Source: Phialocephala subalpina
Taxonomy: Eukaryota; Ascomycota; Leotiomycetes; Helotiales; Mollisiaceae
Length of the DNA: 64,000 nucleotides
Direction: 5' to 3'
NCBI GenBank assembly: GCA_900073065.1
Contig: FJOG01000047.1
Span: 56,721 to 120,720, forward strand
This document shows positions 47,763 through 59,920 of this stretch, piece by piece. The notes under the pieces were generated by a model that saw nothing but the letters and a program-made list of their open reading frames with translations, made no database searches and was not told where the DNA came from. How positions within the stretch are numbered: the stretch's first letter is position 1; every line of letters starts with the position of its first letter. The position numbers and the translations under genes were made by a program.

Positions 47763-49220
47763 ATGTCGGCGATCCCAGATGAGCACAAAGTCCACAGGTT
47801 CGTTCGCTTCCTCCTAACACCACCACCACCACGACTAACAATTCCCAGGACAGGTGACTGGCTCCCTCAAGACCACAGAATCCACAAAAAATGGCTTCAA
47901 GACACCGTCAACCATGTCGACAAGAACCCAAAGTCCCTGCACCCGGTCATCCAAGAATTCAAAACAATGATCGAAAACGACACTCGTCTCTACATGCTCT
48001 TCAGCTCCATGTTTGAACAAATCCCCAACAAAAAACAATACGCCAAAAACCCGGCTGGCGAGCGCCAAATCCGCGATTACCATCATATGCTTCAACTTCT
48101 AAATCACCTCATGACCACAGCTCCGTCGTGGAATGAGCGCGAGCATAGAGCTGGACTGGTGGGATTGCCGTTCCATGGACTTTTTGATTGGCCGATGGGG
48201 ACTCCGAGTGGATTTGCAGTTTTCCAGGATCCACAGGTTAATGCTATGTTGAAGAAAGTTCTTAATGTTTGGGGACAGTTTTTGCAGAGTCCCGAGTCGG
48301 CGAAGGTTCTTGATACGAGTCCTACAGGATGGTTTGGCGAGATCGGAAGAGAGGATCTTCAGTCTGCTGCTAATCAAGCTGGAGGAACGGACCTCGGATT
48401 CGAGAAACTGTTCATCTGTGATCCGAACGACAAACATCACGGATTCACATCCTGGGACAACTTTTTCACTCGACAATACCGCGAAGGAGTTCGTCCTGTT
48501 GCTTCTCCGGAGAACGACAACGTGGTTGCGAATTCTTGCGAATCGAAGACGTACAAGGTAGCTCACGGCGTCAAAGCTCATGAACGGTTCTGGATCAAGG
48601 GCCAACCGTACTCTGTTCTCGATATGCTGGCTCATGACGACCTGGCTGAGCAATTCGTGGGCGGGACGATCTACCAAGCCTTCTTGTCGGCATTGAGCTA
48701 TCATCGCTGGCACTCTCCAGTCAGCGGGAAGATCGTGAAGCAATACGTTGTTGATGGGACGTATTATTCTGAACCGCCGTTCACTAGTTTCGAGGCCGCT
48801 ACTGGAGAGGATCCCGGCGGTGAGAATCTGGGACAGGAGTATTTGAGTGCGATGGCCACGAGAGGGATCATCTTCATTGAAGCTGATAATCCGGCCATTG
48901 GGTTGATGTGCGTTATTCCTGTGGGTATGGTTGAGGTTTCGACATGTGAGATTACTGTCAAGGAGGGGCAGCATGTGAAGAAGGGTGATGAGTTGGGGAT
49001 GGTGGGTACGCTGAAAATGTGACAGAGAAGGTTTGCTGATGAGAAGCAGTTCCATTTTGGTGGCTCGACGCATTGTGTGCTGTTCAGGAAGGGCGTCAAG
49101 GTCGAGGGGTTTCCAAAGGCGGGCAGGGAGAGCAATGTCCCCGTCCGAAGCGAACTTTGTCGTGTGGTGAAGCAAGGAGATGGCACTGCGGAGGGTAAGT
49201 CATACATGAAACTCACGTGA
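47763..49220 (+). CDS. PSD family decarboxylase (PsiD-like)
   Basis: Exons 47763-47797, 47849-49001 and 49050-49220 join to 452 residues. The N-terminal part (LHPVIQEFKTMIENDTRLYML) is the extra domain of the soluble PSD-like group. The decarboxylase domain follows (FTSWDNFFTRQY, YHRWHSPVSGKIV), and the pyruvoyl self-cleavage site is HFGGST, coded just after the last intron. No membrane or mitochondrial targeting sequence is seen. Members of this group include phosphatidylserine decarboxylase-like enzymes and aromatic amino acid decarboxylases such as PsiD, so the substrate is open. A reading that skips the last splice would end before GGST and be inactive. Confidence 0.87.
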
Positions 49221-51819
49221 GGGCTTTCATAGCACACTTAAGCTCACTGCAGTCCTTAGAGTGAGCTTTGTTGAGATGGTGGAGAGAAATGGGAGAAAAT
49301 GGAAGATGCACGTGATATAAAGCAACAAAAGGGGCACACGAGTCAGGATAGCGGGCAAAAACCATTGAGAAGATGAGAGCAAAATTAAAAGCACATTTAA
49401 GCATGGAAGTTCAGAGAGGTCTCGAAAGATCTTGCCATTCAAAATACACCTGCCAACCCATGCCTTCAACCATCTCAGCCCTATCACCTCTGATTTCTTA
49501 GACCACAACACTATCCTCTCATCTTTCTCTAGCTACGAAATGCTTAAGCGTCGATATTATGCTGTCTTTCCTGTTTCTCAGTGAGTAAGGCATCGATGTT
49601 CAAGAAGATAAGGATACTTACTCGAACATTCGAAGATAGACGAAGGGCTGTAACTTATGGACAAATTACTCAGTATCGCTATCGTCATCATCTCCCTTCG
49701 GCGGCTTCTTTGGATCAAGGTGTTCGAAAAGAGGTGATGAGTTGAAAATTGACATGGTGTGACTGGTGTGCAGTCGAGGCAATTTAATAATGACTTCTGT
49801 GACGATGGATCGAGATGAGGTGGTGAAGATAGGAATTGCTGATGGAGGTTTGAGGAGAACGGCTGTTGGACTTTTGAGTCTGTTTCTTTCGAAGATTGAG
49901 GGGCAGAGAATTCTTTTTGCTCTCAAGAAACTTGGTGGGACGTTTCCGCTGTGTGCACGAGTTTCTGATCCTGCCCACTCAAGCTATTATAACTGTCCAT
50001 AGTGTCTGAAGTTTCCGGTGAAGGTGGAATGAAAGCGGTCAAGCGTTACATTGTCCTACACTTTCATATAACACAAACTCCTCCTAACTGCTCGCTGATA
50101 TCGACCCCCACGTGTTAGACCCCTTGTCATTGTCCTCCCACAGACCAACCTTCGACCAGTATCAAGTTCAAGCCCCTAGTCTTTCTGGATATAGCGTTAG
50201 TTGAGCTTAGATTTTCTTTCCGATGTTTAGATGCCGTACCCGTCAACCAAATCGTCCCTACCACTCGATGTCGCGATCACACAACCTAATCGCCAGTATC
50301 GGTGTCTTTTGGCCAAGTAGGCTTGGGTGTGGGTTTGTTCTCCGGTTTCAAGGTCAACAGTTTGAAATAATAATCCTTCCCGATAGAAAACATCGTTCTC
50401 AACTGATAATCTTGGATATTTCCTGACTTCCGAGAGATGGCAAATATTGTTCACATTCGTCGAATAGCAGTTGATTGTCGTAGTCCGAATTTATTATGGG
50501 GAAAGAGAAAGGGAGCACAACATCTTATGCTTCCGTTCAATATGTTTTGGCGGGGATTCGTATGGTGGGAGCGGGGTAAATGTGTTCACGCCCAATATGC
50601 CGTATAAGACCGTGGCCCAAGATTATGGCTGTCGGGACTCACTGCCCAATGATACTCTTGTGTTTCGTTCATCACGCGAACCTTTCTTCTTAACAGAGGT
50701 CTGTTGGTACTTCCGAGGTGGAACACCCCAAACTAAGCGAGGATCTCAGAAAGGGCGGAATCACATCTTACAGTTGGAACCACCTAAGCACGTATTAATC
50801 CTCTTCATCCTCCATTCGAGGAGAATCAAGAACTCATATTTTATTGTCTTGATCCATTGCAAATCCCAAGTATCAAGTATACGGAAAGCAAATTTGAAAG
50901 TAAAAGAGAGTAATCATGTGACGCAAAAGCATTTTTATATAGCATTGACAAGCTAAAGTCCAGACCATTTTCTCATATCTCCGGAGATGATCCTACACTA
51001 CCAGCAAGTATATCCTTGAGTCGAGACATGATCTTTTTTAAATGTTAGTCCCTGATTGGTCAACCAGCATTCAGAAAACATACTGGACATCGAATGTTCA
51101 GAACACGAACTCTCCCAAGCGAATGCTGGCCCCAAAACTGGTATCTCTTGGGGGCGAGGGTTTTGGTTCAGGCTTCGGAACATCTCGTCCCCCAAAATCG
51201 CCAATGTCCCGATCAAATGGACCTGAGAAAGTCATCGTGTCTGCGGAATTTGAGTTTATAGGCGCCTGAGGGGAATGAAATCGTCTTTTTGGTGGGGTTT
51301 TGAAGCTTGGTTGATGAACGGGATGAATGAGTGAAATCTGGAGAAATAAGTTGAAGAAGTTTTCGGGATGGGCACTTTTTTATGCTTTCTGTCTGCGAGG
51401 GGTATGCAGCGATATCAATATCAGCCCTCGTGCGATATGATTTTGACCAATCCGAGCACCTCCTGGATTCTTTAGCTGACTACACGCTGTAGAAATTGAG
51501 AAGTGGTAGTGTACTTGACCTCTGCACACCGAGTATGCGGATACTACTGTCTACTGATCCTTCTTAGATCTTCATCAGCAATTCATTCGCTGGAGCTGTA
51601 TTGTGGCTTGTTGCCTTGCCCTTCAACGCGCTGCACATTGGACAACAGCCGCTTCCAAAAAAATTCCGGGAGGTAAGGGAAAATGATAAGATCATAATAG
51701 AGGCCGGGAAACTCAATATGTATTCCTGGATTTGCCCATTTTGCTGAGACAATGTGGCCCCCCCCCCCCTCTTTAACTTAGCGAGTCTCCATATTTNNCC
51801 AAGATTGTACTCAGACTCA
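49221..51819. other. Long gene-poor stretch
   Basis: About 2.6 kb with only short frames on both strands and no domain. A minus-strand frame at 49666-49926 ends in an acidic tail (PPKGDDDDSDTE) but has no other support. A run of ten C at about 51763 and two undetermined bases at 51797-51798 mark a spot of uncertain sequence. Confidence 0.45.
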
Positions 51820-53908
51820 TCAAATCCAAGAAGCTTCATGTTTCACAATAGCCTTCCCACAAATACTTGGATGCCATTCATCCCACTCAGTAGCTGGTCC
51901 AAACTTCTCGTCCTTCTCTGTGACAGGAACATCATCTGCGCCTCCACTCCAAGTACCGAGTCCAGCTTCCTCAAACGCCATACGCTGAAGCTGTACCGTA
52001 GAATCAAGCTGCCATCTGACTTGATGGTAAAGTCCCCGCTTAAACTTCAGCTGAAAGAAGCCAACAATCGACTCAAGAAACAAGCTCACGACAGTAACCA
52101 GTGCACCGAAAACGAAAATCAGTGCCAGAGCAAGTACATTGAATGACAGGAAGTCTTCGCGTTGAACAATTTGGTTGTCGCAGTACCATTGCAGGGATGG
52201 GAATTGGTCCGCCAGACCCGTCGTATAGTGGGCGTCTTTGCCAGGTGGTCCGGTCGCTACGTCGACCATCATGCGTTGAAGATTGTTCAGTCCTATTGAG
52301 AACCAATTTGTTGCTTCCAATACCCATTGATTGTCCGGCAACGGAGGGGACACTCCGCCGGCAGCCAGACCTGCGGCCATAATGGGCGGATTCAGTTGAC
52401 TAACAATTGGATAAATCCCCGACCTCAATACCGCGAAGTGGATAATCTTGGCTATGATTGATTGGTAGTCGTTGTAAAGAAGCGGACTAATGGGGTCTGA
52501 CCCATCGTTCAGGTAGTTATCGAGCGAGAGGAAAGGAGTGCATCTATTCGAGAGATTTGATGCTGGATTAGGATTGCAGAATTGATGTTGCTCGGTGCAG
52601 GCGAGAACTGAAACGGGTTTATCGATCCGGTATTCGGGAAGGGACAAACTGTCATTCCCATCGAATTCGATTTTGGCATTACCAAGGCGGTGTGCCGAAA
52701 GCCATAAATCATCGCTGGGCCCGGTGTAAGCTCCAACAAAGGATGCAAAAACTAAAGCTATAGTCTGGTTCTCAGCTTTGAAAGCGGGGAGGGGTGTGAA
52801 GCCATCCGATGGGTCTCCAAAGTAGCCAGGCTCTGCGCTGTATGTCAAAAATTAGCATAGTAACTGTGAAGAACAAGGGCTCAAAGAGTGAGTCTTACCT
52901 CACTGTGTAATAAGGTATTCCTGAAACCTGATCCGAGTCGTAGCGAAGGACAGTCTCCATGAAGTTAGAATGAACGTAGGTAGCATTCGGTATTCCTCCA
53001 CTATCCTCTAGCTCGGAAGGAAGCACATTGTTGGGTCCATAAAAGGCTGCAGTGTAGTTGTAAGTCAAGCCGTTCGAGAAGCTGTTTGTTCCGTTCTCGA
53101 AGTATCCTTCAGTTGTGATTGGAACGCAAGTGGCCGTCTTCCTGTATTGCACGCGATGGGCATCATCTCCGTTGATCCCCAAGTCGTCGCGAGAATCGAT
53201 CAAACCCGTGTCCAGTCGGAGAGAGCTGTTGGCCGGACCGAGGCACAAGTCATCTTCAAAGGGGCATGGAGCCTCGGTCATCGAAGTCCAGTTCAACTGA
53301 GCTTGCCTGAAGGTATTACATGCGGACGATGATTCTAATTGAGTCAGGCAATTAGAAACATATTGGCTGCTCAAAGCTATGGTATTCTGCGAGTACAGCT
53401 CATAGTTCGCGCCTTCTGCTAATTGTGACTCGTTGCTGACAGTGGGCATAGCCCAAGGACCGCAGCTGGGACTTCGGCTCAGGAGAACCTCGTTGCCGAG
53501 CGTGACCAGATGAGAGGAAAACGTGCCAGCAGCTGCAAAGAGCAACAGGTGTATAGTTCCAAAGACAATGAGACCGAGGGACTTCCGTATGCTATTACTC
53601 GTCTTGGGTCGCCATGACCAACTGATTTTTGTGAGCTGCCACAAAGTCTGGATATCGGACGCATTGTTGCGTAGGGTTGCTTGTTGTTGATGATACAGGC
53701 CGTCCTTGGCTTCCTTGGTAGTCCTCAGTTGATGCGCTATAAAGCATATGATGCCCCAGGTTCGGCCACCGATGAGTCGTATAAACAGGGTCAAGACCGA
53801 GATGAGGATGGTGCCATGCTGGGCGCTCAATGTGAGAGTGGAGCCCATGATCGCTCCTTGGGACCAGTTTGTCCATACTCCGACGTAGATTGTGGAATTC
53901 ATCGACAT
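51820..53908 (-). CDS. Unknown multi-pass membrane protein
   Basis: Exons 53908-52899 and 52837-51820 join through a GTAAGA...ACAG intron to 675 residues. The start YVGVWTNWSQGAIMGSTLTL followed by a hydrophobic stretch is typical of a large ascomycete-specific family of uncharacterised membrane proteins. Hydrophobic segments lie near residues 30-60, near 115-140 (SLGLIVFGTIHLLLFAAAGT) and near 555-590 (LALALIFVFGALVTVVSLFL), with a long extracellular-like loop carrying many NxS/T sites and Cys. No catalytic motif is recognised. The gene appears intact. Confidence 0.8.
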
Positions 53909-55131
53909 CTTGGGGGATTTAGAGTGACTGATCAGACATGTATGTCAGCTGTTGTACTGTTACGGAATCGAGATAGAATTACTTTACCGGTCAAATGGAT
54001 CGGATTCGGATGTGTTGTAGTTAGTAAGCTGTATAACTCGAAGGATGGAAGTTATAGACAGGCTTGGTCAAAGGTGGCACTCGCGGCAGTTGTTGAGGAA
54101 GGGGCCGGCTGCTTCAAATATAGGAGGAGACACCCAAGATAAATAATTTCCTACCCGCGAGCCTTGCCGTCGTCGTCGCCCCCAAAACTCTGAGCTTCGG
54201 CATCCTGACCAACACCATCGACTGAAGAAAACGGAAGCAAACGTGCAGACTACAATTATGCAACTGAGCCGTAACTACTCGGCGACTTCAGGTTGCCAGC
54301 CAATCATTGCCCTCTATCATATCAACGATTCGATGTCCTAACATCGCGCGAGTTGGTCATCGACTTAAGCGCCAAGGCTGACACGAACTCTTGGCGCCTA
54401 CATAATCGGCCTCGCGACTAAATCAGCGTTTCAAAAGACGGTCCTTTTCTGGCTTGTAAGCAGAACTGTTTCAGCTAAGCGCGATGTGGGAGAACAAATA
54501 TTCTACTGGTTCTCAACACGACAGGAACTTCATATAGAACCTCAACTTGTCGGCCGCGGAGCACGCAGCCTCATCTCACTGATCAGCTAAAGAAGCTCAA
54601 CAAGTAATCAACATTGAGCCAAGAGCAAGAGCAATAAGAACAGCAGCGAGAATTAACAAACCAAAAGACCACGCCTCCCGCATAAACACAAAATTTAAAT
54701 GCCGCCCTCAACCCAAGCGAGACTCACAACTTGAAAGAAAGGAGAATCAGCAACACAAATCAGACGTTGAATTAAATACAGCACTTGCCAAACCAAGTCA
54801 CAACCTTCGCACGTTGCGAGTAGTCCGACGGCGTCCGTAACATCATGTGGTAGCACAATCATGTCGTTGAGCTCTCTGTCCGTGAATAGGGGCCCAATCT
54901 CGCTTTCTTGGATCCGATCCCACCTGTCTCCTAGGACCAACCGCACGCTTCGCAGAAGTAATGACGTTCGCTTCGAATCTCGCCGAAGACGAGTTCTGAT
55001 GGTCCCGTAGTGGCTGCCAACGATGGACGGCATGGCTGGAATTGACGCTAGCACGTCTATTGCGCTGCAACCTTTTTTTTTTTTTTGCACACCGTTATGG
55101 AATTCCTAAATCAGTTTGCACCGCTACTTTC
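53909..55131. other. Intergenic region with dispersed repeat
   Basis: About 1.2 kb that includes copy 1 of a dispersed repeat (listed separately) and a run of about 15 T at 55072-55086. No gene is seen. Confidence 0.5.
54267..54820. repeat. Dispersed repeat, copy 1
   Basis: This unit shares long blocks with 58929-59380: GATTCGATGTC, ATCGCGCGAGTT, TTTCAAAAGACGGT, AGAACTGTTT, AAGCGCGAT, TCTCAACTTGTCGG-like, ACGCAGCCTCATCT and ACCTTCGCA, in the same order and orientation. It is the copy with the higher G+C content. No coding frame is present. Confidence 0.75.
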
Positions 55132-56965
55132 TTACGGCTTTCTGCCGCAGACCACATATCTATAATTCGAGTGAGCACAAATACACGGCTAAGAGGAAAA
55201 AGCGAAGACTGACGCATGATCCAGTAATTGGTAAGACTTATCATCCAGTTGTTTCCGCAATTCAACCAGGAAGACCTCGACTTCGCTTGGCGTCCAGCCC
55301 AGAGATCGAGTGAAGAGTCCCATAACAATCCCTTGAAGGCCCTGCTTAAGTTGTTCTGCAACAGTGTCAGCATGAGAAATGACCATTATATGTTCGCGAG
55401 CACAGACCGAGATGCCAGAGACCGATAGCCTTTCTTCTTCGGTCTTTGGGCCATGCCCCCCATGGTACCTCGAATTTCGTTTCAGTCACGTCTACAAACC
55501 CAGCGTCTGTCAACATGTTTTTGAAAGCATGTGCTACTCTGAAATTGAACCCCATCTTCTTCATGGCTTCGTCGTAGAGCTCGAGCCAGCGGAAAATTTG
55601 AAATGGTGGTGGGTAGTTTTGGTTGGTCGTTTCAGGAGTGACTCCTAATTCCGACAGCTCTACGTATCCACCTGGCTTTAAAGTCCTTGATGATGTTAGG
55701 GACGAATAGGCTGTTGATATTGACACTCACCTATATGCTTGAGCTAACATTGCCGGGTAATCTTTGATTGCAAGAAACATGAACCGAACGTGGACGAGGT
55801 CATATGTTCCGGGTCTGTATAGCCATTCCGCTTCCAAGTCATCGACTTCAAAAGTTAAGTTCGGAGGGACCCTACGAATTGATGAGCGCACTAAAAGGAG
55901 GGTACTATCTGCCAATACTTACCATGTTGGTTGTATAGGAGATATATCTGAAAGATGTTAGGTCGAGCCAAATTTGCTGAGGAAGGTGCTGACCTGTGCC
56001 AATGACTTGGGCAGAAGGATAGCGATCAGCTACTAATATTAGCTTTTTGTCTGGACATCCCAGCTGCGAAGACTTGCCAACTTGCATAGCCCATATTCCT
56101 GAAAGTCGTCAGTATTACGTATATCAAATCAGGTCTATAAAGCCTCCTACCCGTGCCTGTGCCAATATCCAGTATTCTCTGAGGATTGTTACCAATTGGA
56201 GAGAGATGTAGCCGAAAATCTGTGATCAGCATCCACTCATGATGTTTCATATCTTCTCGGTCAAGTTCGACCTAAGGAGATCATTAGTCCACTGCTAGAC
56301 CTTGTATCGAGTGTTCAACATACCTCGTCATTTGGGAGTAGATATCCTACAGAAGATTCTCAGATCAGTAGGGATTCACTTACACTCCCGGCATGAGGTT
56401 GCTTACGGCCACCTTGATGTGCATGATATCTTCTTCCATTTTCCCAGTAATAGTCCGTTGCTTCGCTCAAAATGCTAGTGTAGAAACTCGACCTGAAAGA
56501 TTAAACTCAATGCCTTGCCGTAAGCCATTAGGGTGGAAGAGAACTTACGAATATTCGCTACTATAGTCGCTAAAGGTGCCTTCATCCTGAAGTACGCAAG
56601 AAAGTGAGTGAGATGTTTCGAGTTACTAGATAGGGCCCTTACATGATCATTGACACCATCGCCATGGTCGTCTTCATCCTCTGTCAAATGCTGTACGGCG
56701 GAATCGTTGTCTGTGTGGACATGAGGTATCGCTTCTTGTTGATTCTCTATTTCTTCCTCATTTTGATCGTGGGCCTATCCTTGTGAGTCAGACTTGTCCT
56801 TGCAATTGTCTTGTGGTATCGAACCTGCTGCCCAAGAAATGCCTGTTCGGATGGCGCTACAAGGCTACCTTCCGTCTGCATAACAATTGAGTCTGCTGGC
56901 TGTGGAGAAAGCTTTTCTTTGTTCATGGGTTCGGCAGTTGGAAGGGGTGGATCTTGGTTGCACAT
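55132..56965 (-). CDS. LaeA/UMTA-type SAM-dependent methyltransferase
   Basis: Twelve exons (56965-56825, 56774-56643, 56586-56549, 56492-56407, 56346-56324, 56271-56151, 56098-55994, 55947-55923, 55871-55731, 55685-55423, 55355-55214, 55159-55132) sum to 1245 nt and keep phase throughout, giving 414 residues. An acidic N-terminus leads to YYWENGRRYHAHQGGRYLLP and DMKHHEWML, then the SAM motif RILDIGTGTGIWA, the PSAQVIGTDISPIQPTW block and HLKPGG-like TLKPGGYVELSE. This is the LaeA/UMTA family, whose members regulate or tailor secondary metabolism. It shares a 294-bp promoter with the monooxygenase gene. Confidence 0.87.
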
Positions 56966-57259
56966 GTTAGTGGATCCTATGATCAGCGGCGGAATTGCGC
57001 GTTCTGGCTCTGTCTTGTGGAATCCCTGTAAATTGGGTGACTATATCATGTCAATGTGGAGAATTTCGAGAGAGCAAGCAGAGAGAAGGTTAATTGCGCG
57101 CTTATTATGACAGGCCACCTGCGGGTCCGTGCGCCTCATTGTCCGCGGCTAAGGAGATATCGGCAGGACAGGACAGCAACGCCGCCCCTGTTTAATATAT
57201 TGATATTCGACAGCATCATTTCGATCCGAGTTAACATGGCTTTACCTGTATAAACCAAC
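56966..57259. promoter_or_regulatory. Shared promoter of methyltransferase and monooxygenase
   Basis: Only 294 bp lie between the two divergent start codons, so both genes probably share control elements. CCGCGGC at about 57144 is a GC-rich candidate binding site, seen once only. Confidence 0.45.
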
Positions 57260-58684
57260 ATGCATGTCCTTATAATTGGAGCAGGTACGATATGTGCAAT
57301 GCATGCTCTGGACTGAAGTTGACATCCAATACACAGGAGCGACAGGCCTCTTGATTGCTCATGGCCTGAAGCAGGTACGTCCTCCTAGAGTTTCAAGTCC
57401 TTTACTAACAAGGAACCACGTCGACAGGCCGGCATAAGCTTCTCTATCTTCGATTCTGAGCCTTCAGCCTCACACTACCGACCTCGCGAATGGAGCATGG
57501 GAATACACTGGTCGCTACCACAGCTCGAAGCTCTGCTCCCTCCCGATCTCCGGGTGAGGCTGAAGGAGGCGCAGAATGACCCGTTTCTGGACGCGCCAGA
57601 TCGGGATGACATGAAAATATATAATGGTTTAGATGGCACAATATTGAAAGCTCTGCCGATTCCGAGGACGATACGAGTATCGAGGAGGAAGTTGAGGGCG
57701 TTCTGTTGTCAGGGCATTGATGTAAAGGCATGTGAGGACCAAGAGGTGCTGCCGAAACATTGCTAATGAATTAGTATGGCTATGAGCTTGCTAACATACG
57801 GTATGAGGAGGCCGGAGTTACTGCTGTCTTTACAAATGGGGAACTCGTTGCAGGGAGTATCATTATCGGAAGCGATGGCCCGAAATCCAAAGTCCGCAAG
57901 GTACTTTTAGGGTCGGAGGCCGAAGTGACGCCACTGGAGATTGTACATTCTAATGTAGCAATTACATACGGAGATGCGGAGAAGGCGAAGTTTGTCCGAA
58001 GTGCCCATCCTGTGTTTAGTTTCGCAGTCAAACCGGGACTGCTGTCGTTCCTGTCAAGTACGTCCCTTTGTACACCACCTAGCCCACGCACTGACATTCC
58101 GTTAGTTCAAGACGTTCCTGATCCGGAAGATCCAGCGACGTGGCGATTTCAGGTCGTCACTAGCTGGTTGGGGAAACAGGATGACTCGCTGGATACCGCA
58201 GGTCGTCTTGCACAAGTAAAGCAGAAAGCATCGACCATGTGCGAGCCTTTTCGCTCTGCAGTTATGTGGATGCCGGACGATACGAAGATTACTTATGACA
58301 AGATGGCTTATTGGGTTCCAATTCCGTGGGATAACCATGACGGAAGAGTCACATTGGCTGGAGATGCAGCGCATCCAATGACGCCTCGTGAGTGGTCTAA
58401 TTGAGAGGAAATCGGCATAGTTAACGTTGATAGATCGTGGCCAGGGCTTGAATCATGCAATATGTGATGCAAGTCATTTCGTTGATGCGATGCAGAAGGT
58501 CGTTGCTGGAGCATCCAGCTTAAAGGATGCAATCACGACTTACAGCGAGGAAGTCGTAAGAAGAGGTGCTGATGAGGTGTTGATATCGAAGCAAAATGCT
58601 ATCATGATGCTCAATTGGGATCAGCTAATGGAATCTCCGATGATGAAGAGATCGTTGCAGAAATCAGATCTTAGTGGTAGCTGA
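57260..58684 (+). CDS. FAD-dependent monooxygenase
   Basis: Exons 57260-57284, 57337-57374, 57428-57727, 57775-58057, 58106-58387 and 58434-58684 join to 392 residues. The Rossmann motif VLIIGAGATGLLIAHGL spans the first two exons. GRVTLAGDAAHPMTPHRGQGLNHA is the second FAD-binding signature, across the last intron. The third intron begins GC rather than GT (AAG then GCATGT at 57728), which keeps the conserved GIDVKYG; the alternative GT donor six bases earlier would delete Val-Lys. Such enzymes hydroxylate or epoxidise small molecules in secondary metabolism. The protein is short at the C-terminus but has both FAD sites. Confidence 0.87.
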
Positions 58685-59920
58685 GGAACAAAATAGAGCA
58701 GACCAACCGATCGGCCATTCAGGCGTTTCTAACCTAAGAGCCGGCGTTTGGCTTGGACGTCTGGACCCGAAATAACAAGCCATACATCCCTCCCAAAGTG
58801 TCACGCCTAGTCGTCATCGTCAGAGCTTCAAGATCGTATATTATCACTAGCATTAATAACACGATTCACAGCTTTTTGCTTTATTTGGCTTGTATGCAAA
58901 TACGCGATGCTAAAACCCGTCTATTATTAGCCGCAACTGCTCGGTAACATTAGGTTGCCAACTAGTTATTGCTCTTTATTATATTAGGGATTCGATGTCT
59001 TAATATCGCGCGAGTTAATCGTCGATCTAAACGCTAAAACTAACTTCGATTCTTAGCGCTAAACTACTCTCTCGAGCGAAAGGATATTTCAAAAGACGGT
59101 TTTTTTTTTAGCTTTTAAGTAGAACTGTTTTAGTTAAGCGCGATATAAAAAACAAACAATCTATAAGTTCTGAACACGATGAAGCATTGCAGAGTAGAGT
59201 AACACAAGGGCTTTTTATAGAATCTCAACTTGTCGGAGAACGCAGCCTCATCTTACTTCTTAGCTAAAGAGGCTCAATATCAGGGTTGGGCAAGTCGGAG
59301 ACTGACTTGAGTTTGGATCGGACGTTGAACCAAACACGGCACTTGCTAAACTAAGTCATAACCTTCGCATATTGCAATCGTTGAACTTGTACACGAGCCA
59401 TACGACGCAAACATTTGGGCGAAGCTTATTGTTTTGTTTCATGTCGTGATGCTCAAGTTTAAACCTTGTGATCATTAGCGTTTGCGATGCCGTCTAGAAG
59501 GTTTATGACTTACTCTTCAATAACCTTGGTCTGATGTATCGACTCTTCCTCAGCAACGCAGAAATGATCTGCCAGTGCACAAGTGACTGTGCTCAGCAAG
59601 CACAGCTATCGATCATCCTCTGTTCCCATCTCTTAATCAGCTCTCGGCCAGCTCTCTCCTCTCTTCCCAAGCATCGTTCTCCTATAATCATATATCTTCC
59701 ATCCATCACCCCTTCCCACCCTACACACCAACATGCTTTCCACAATCACGTACAGAAATGTGTCGACCGATAGTTGTGCAAGTTCTTGACCGAGGCTATT
59801 TTCTCGGCGAACGAACAGAGATGCATTGCGCATTTCATACAGGCGAACTGCTGGTTGGAGAGTTTCTTGCGTCTCTGTACGCATATTTCAAATGCTTCTC
59901 TTTCGCTCTGGACGGGATGT
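58685..59920. other. Intergenic region with dispersed repeat
   Basis: About 1.2 kb containing copy 2 of the dispersed repeat and, at 59640-59760, a pyrimidine-rich stretch. No gene is recognised. Confidence 0.5.
58929..59380. repeat. Dispersed repeat, copy 2
   Basis: Same order of blocks as copy 1 at 54267-54820. Most differences are C-to-T or G-to-A towards A+T (for example TAGTTATTGCTCTTTATTAT against CAATCATTGCCCTCTATCAT), as expected if RIP acted on this copy. Confidence 0.75.

Noticed and set aside
48099..49175. Long minus-strand frame of 358 codons opposite the decarboxylase gene
   Set aside because: It is the antisense shadow of a well-supported gene and has no domain of its own.
49666..49926. 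Small gene with an acidic tail
   Set aside because: Only the last 29 residues look unusual; there is no promoter, domain or partner exon to support it.
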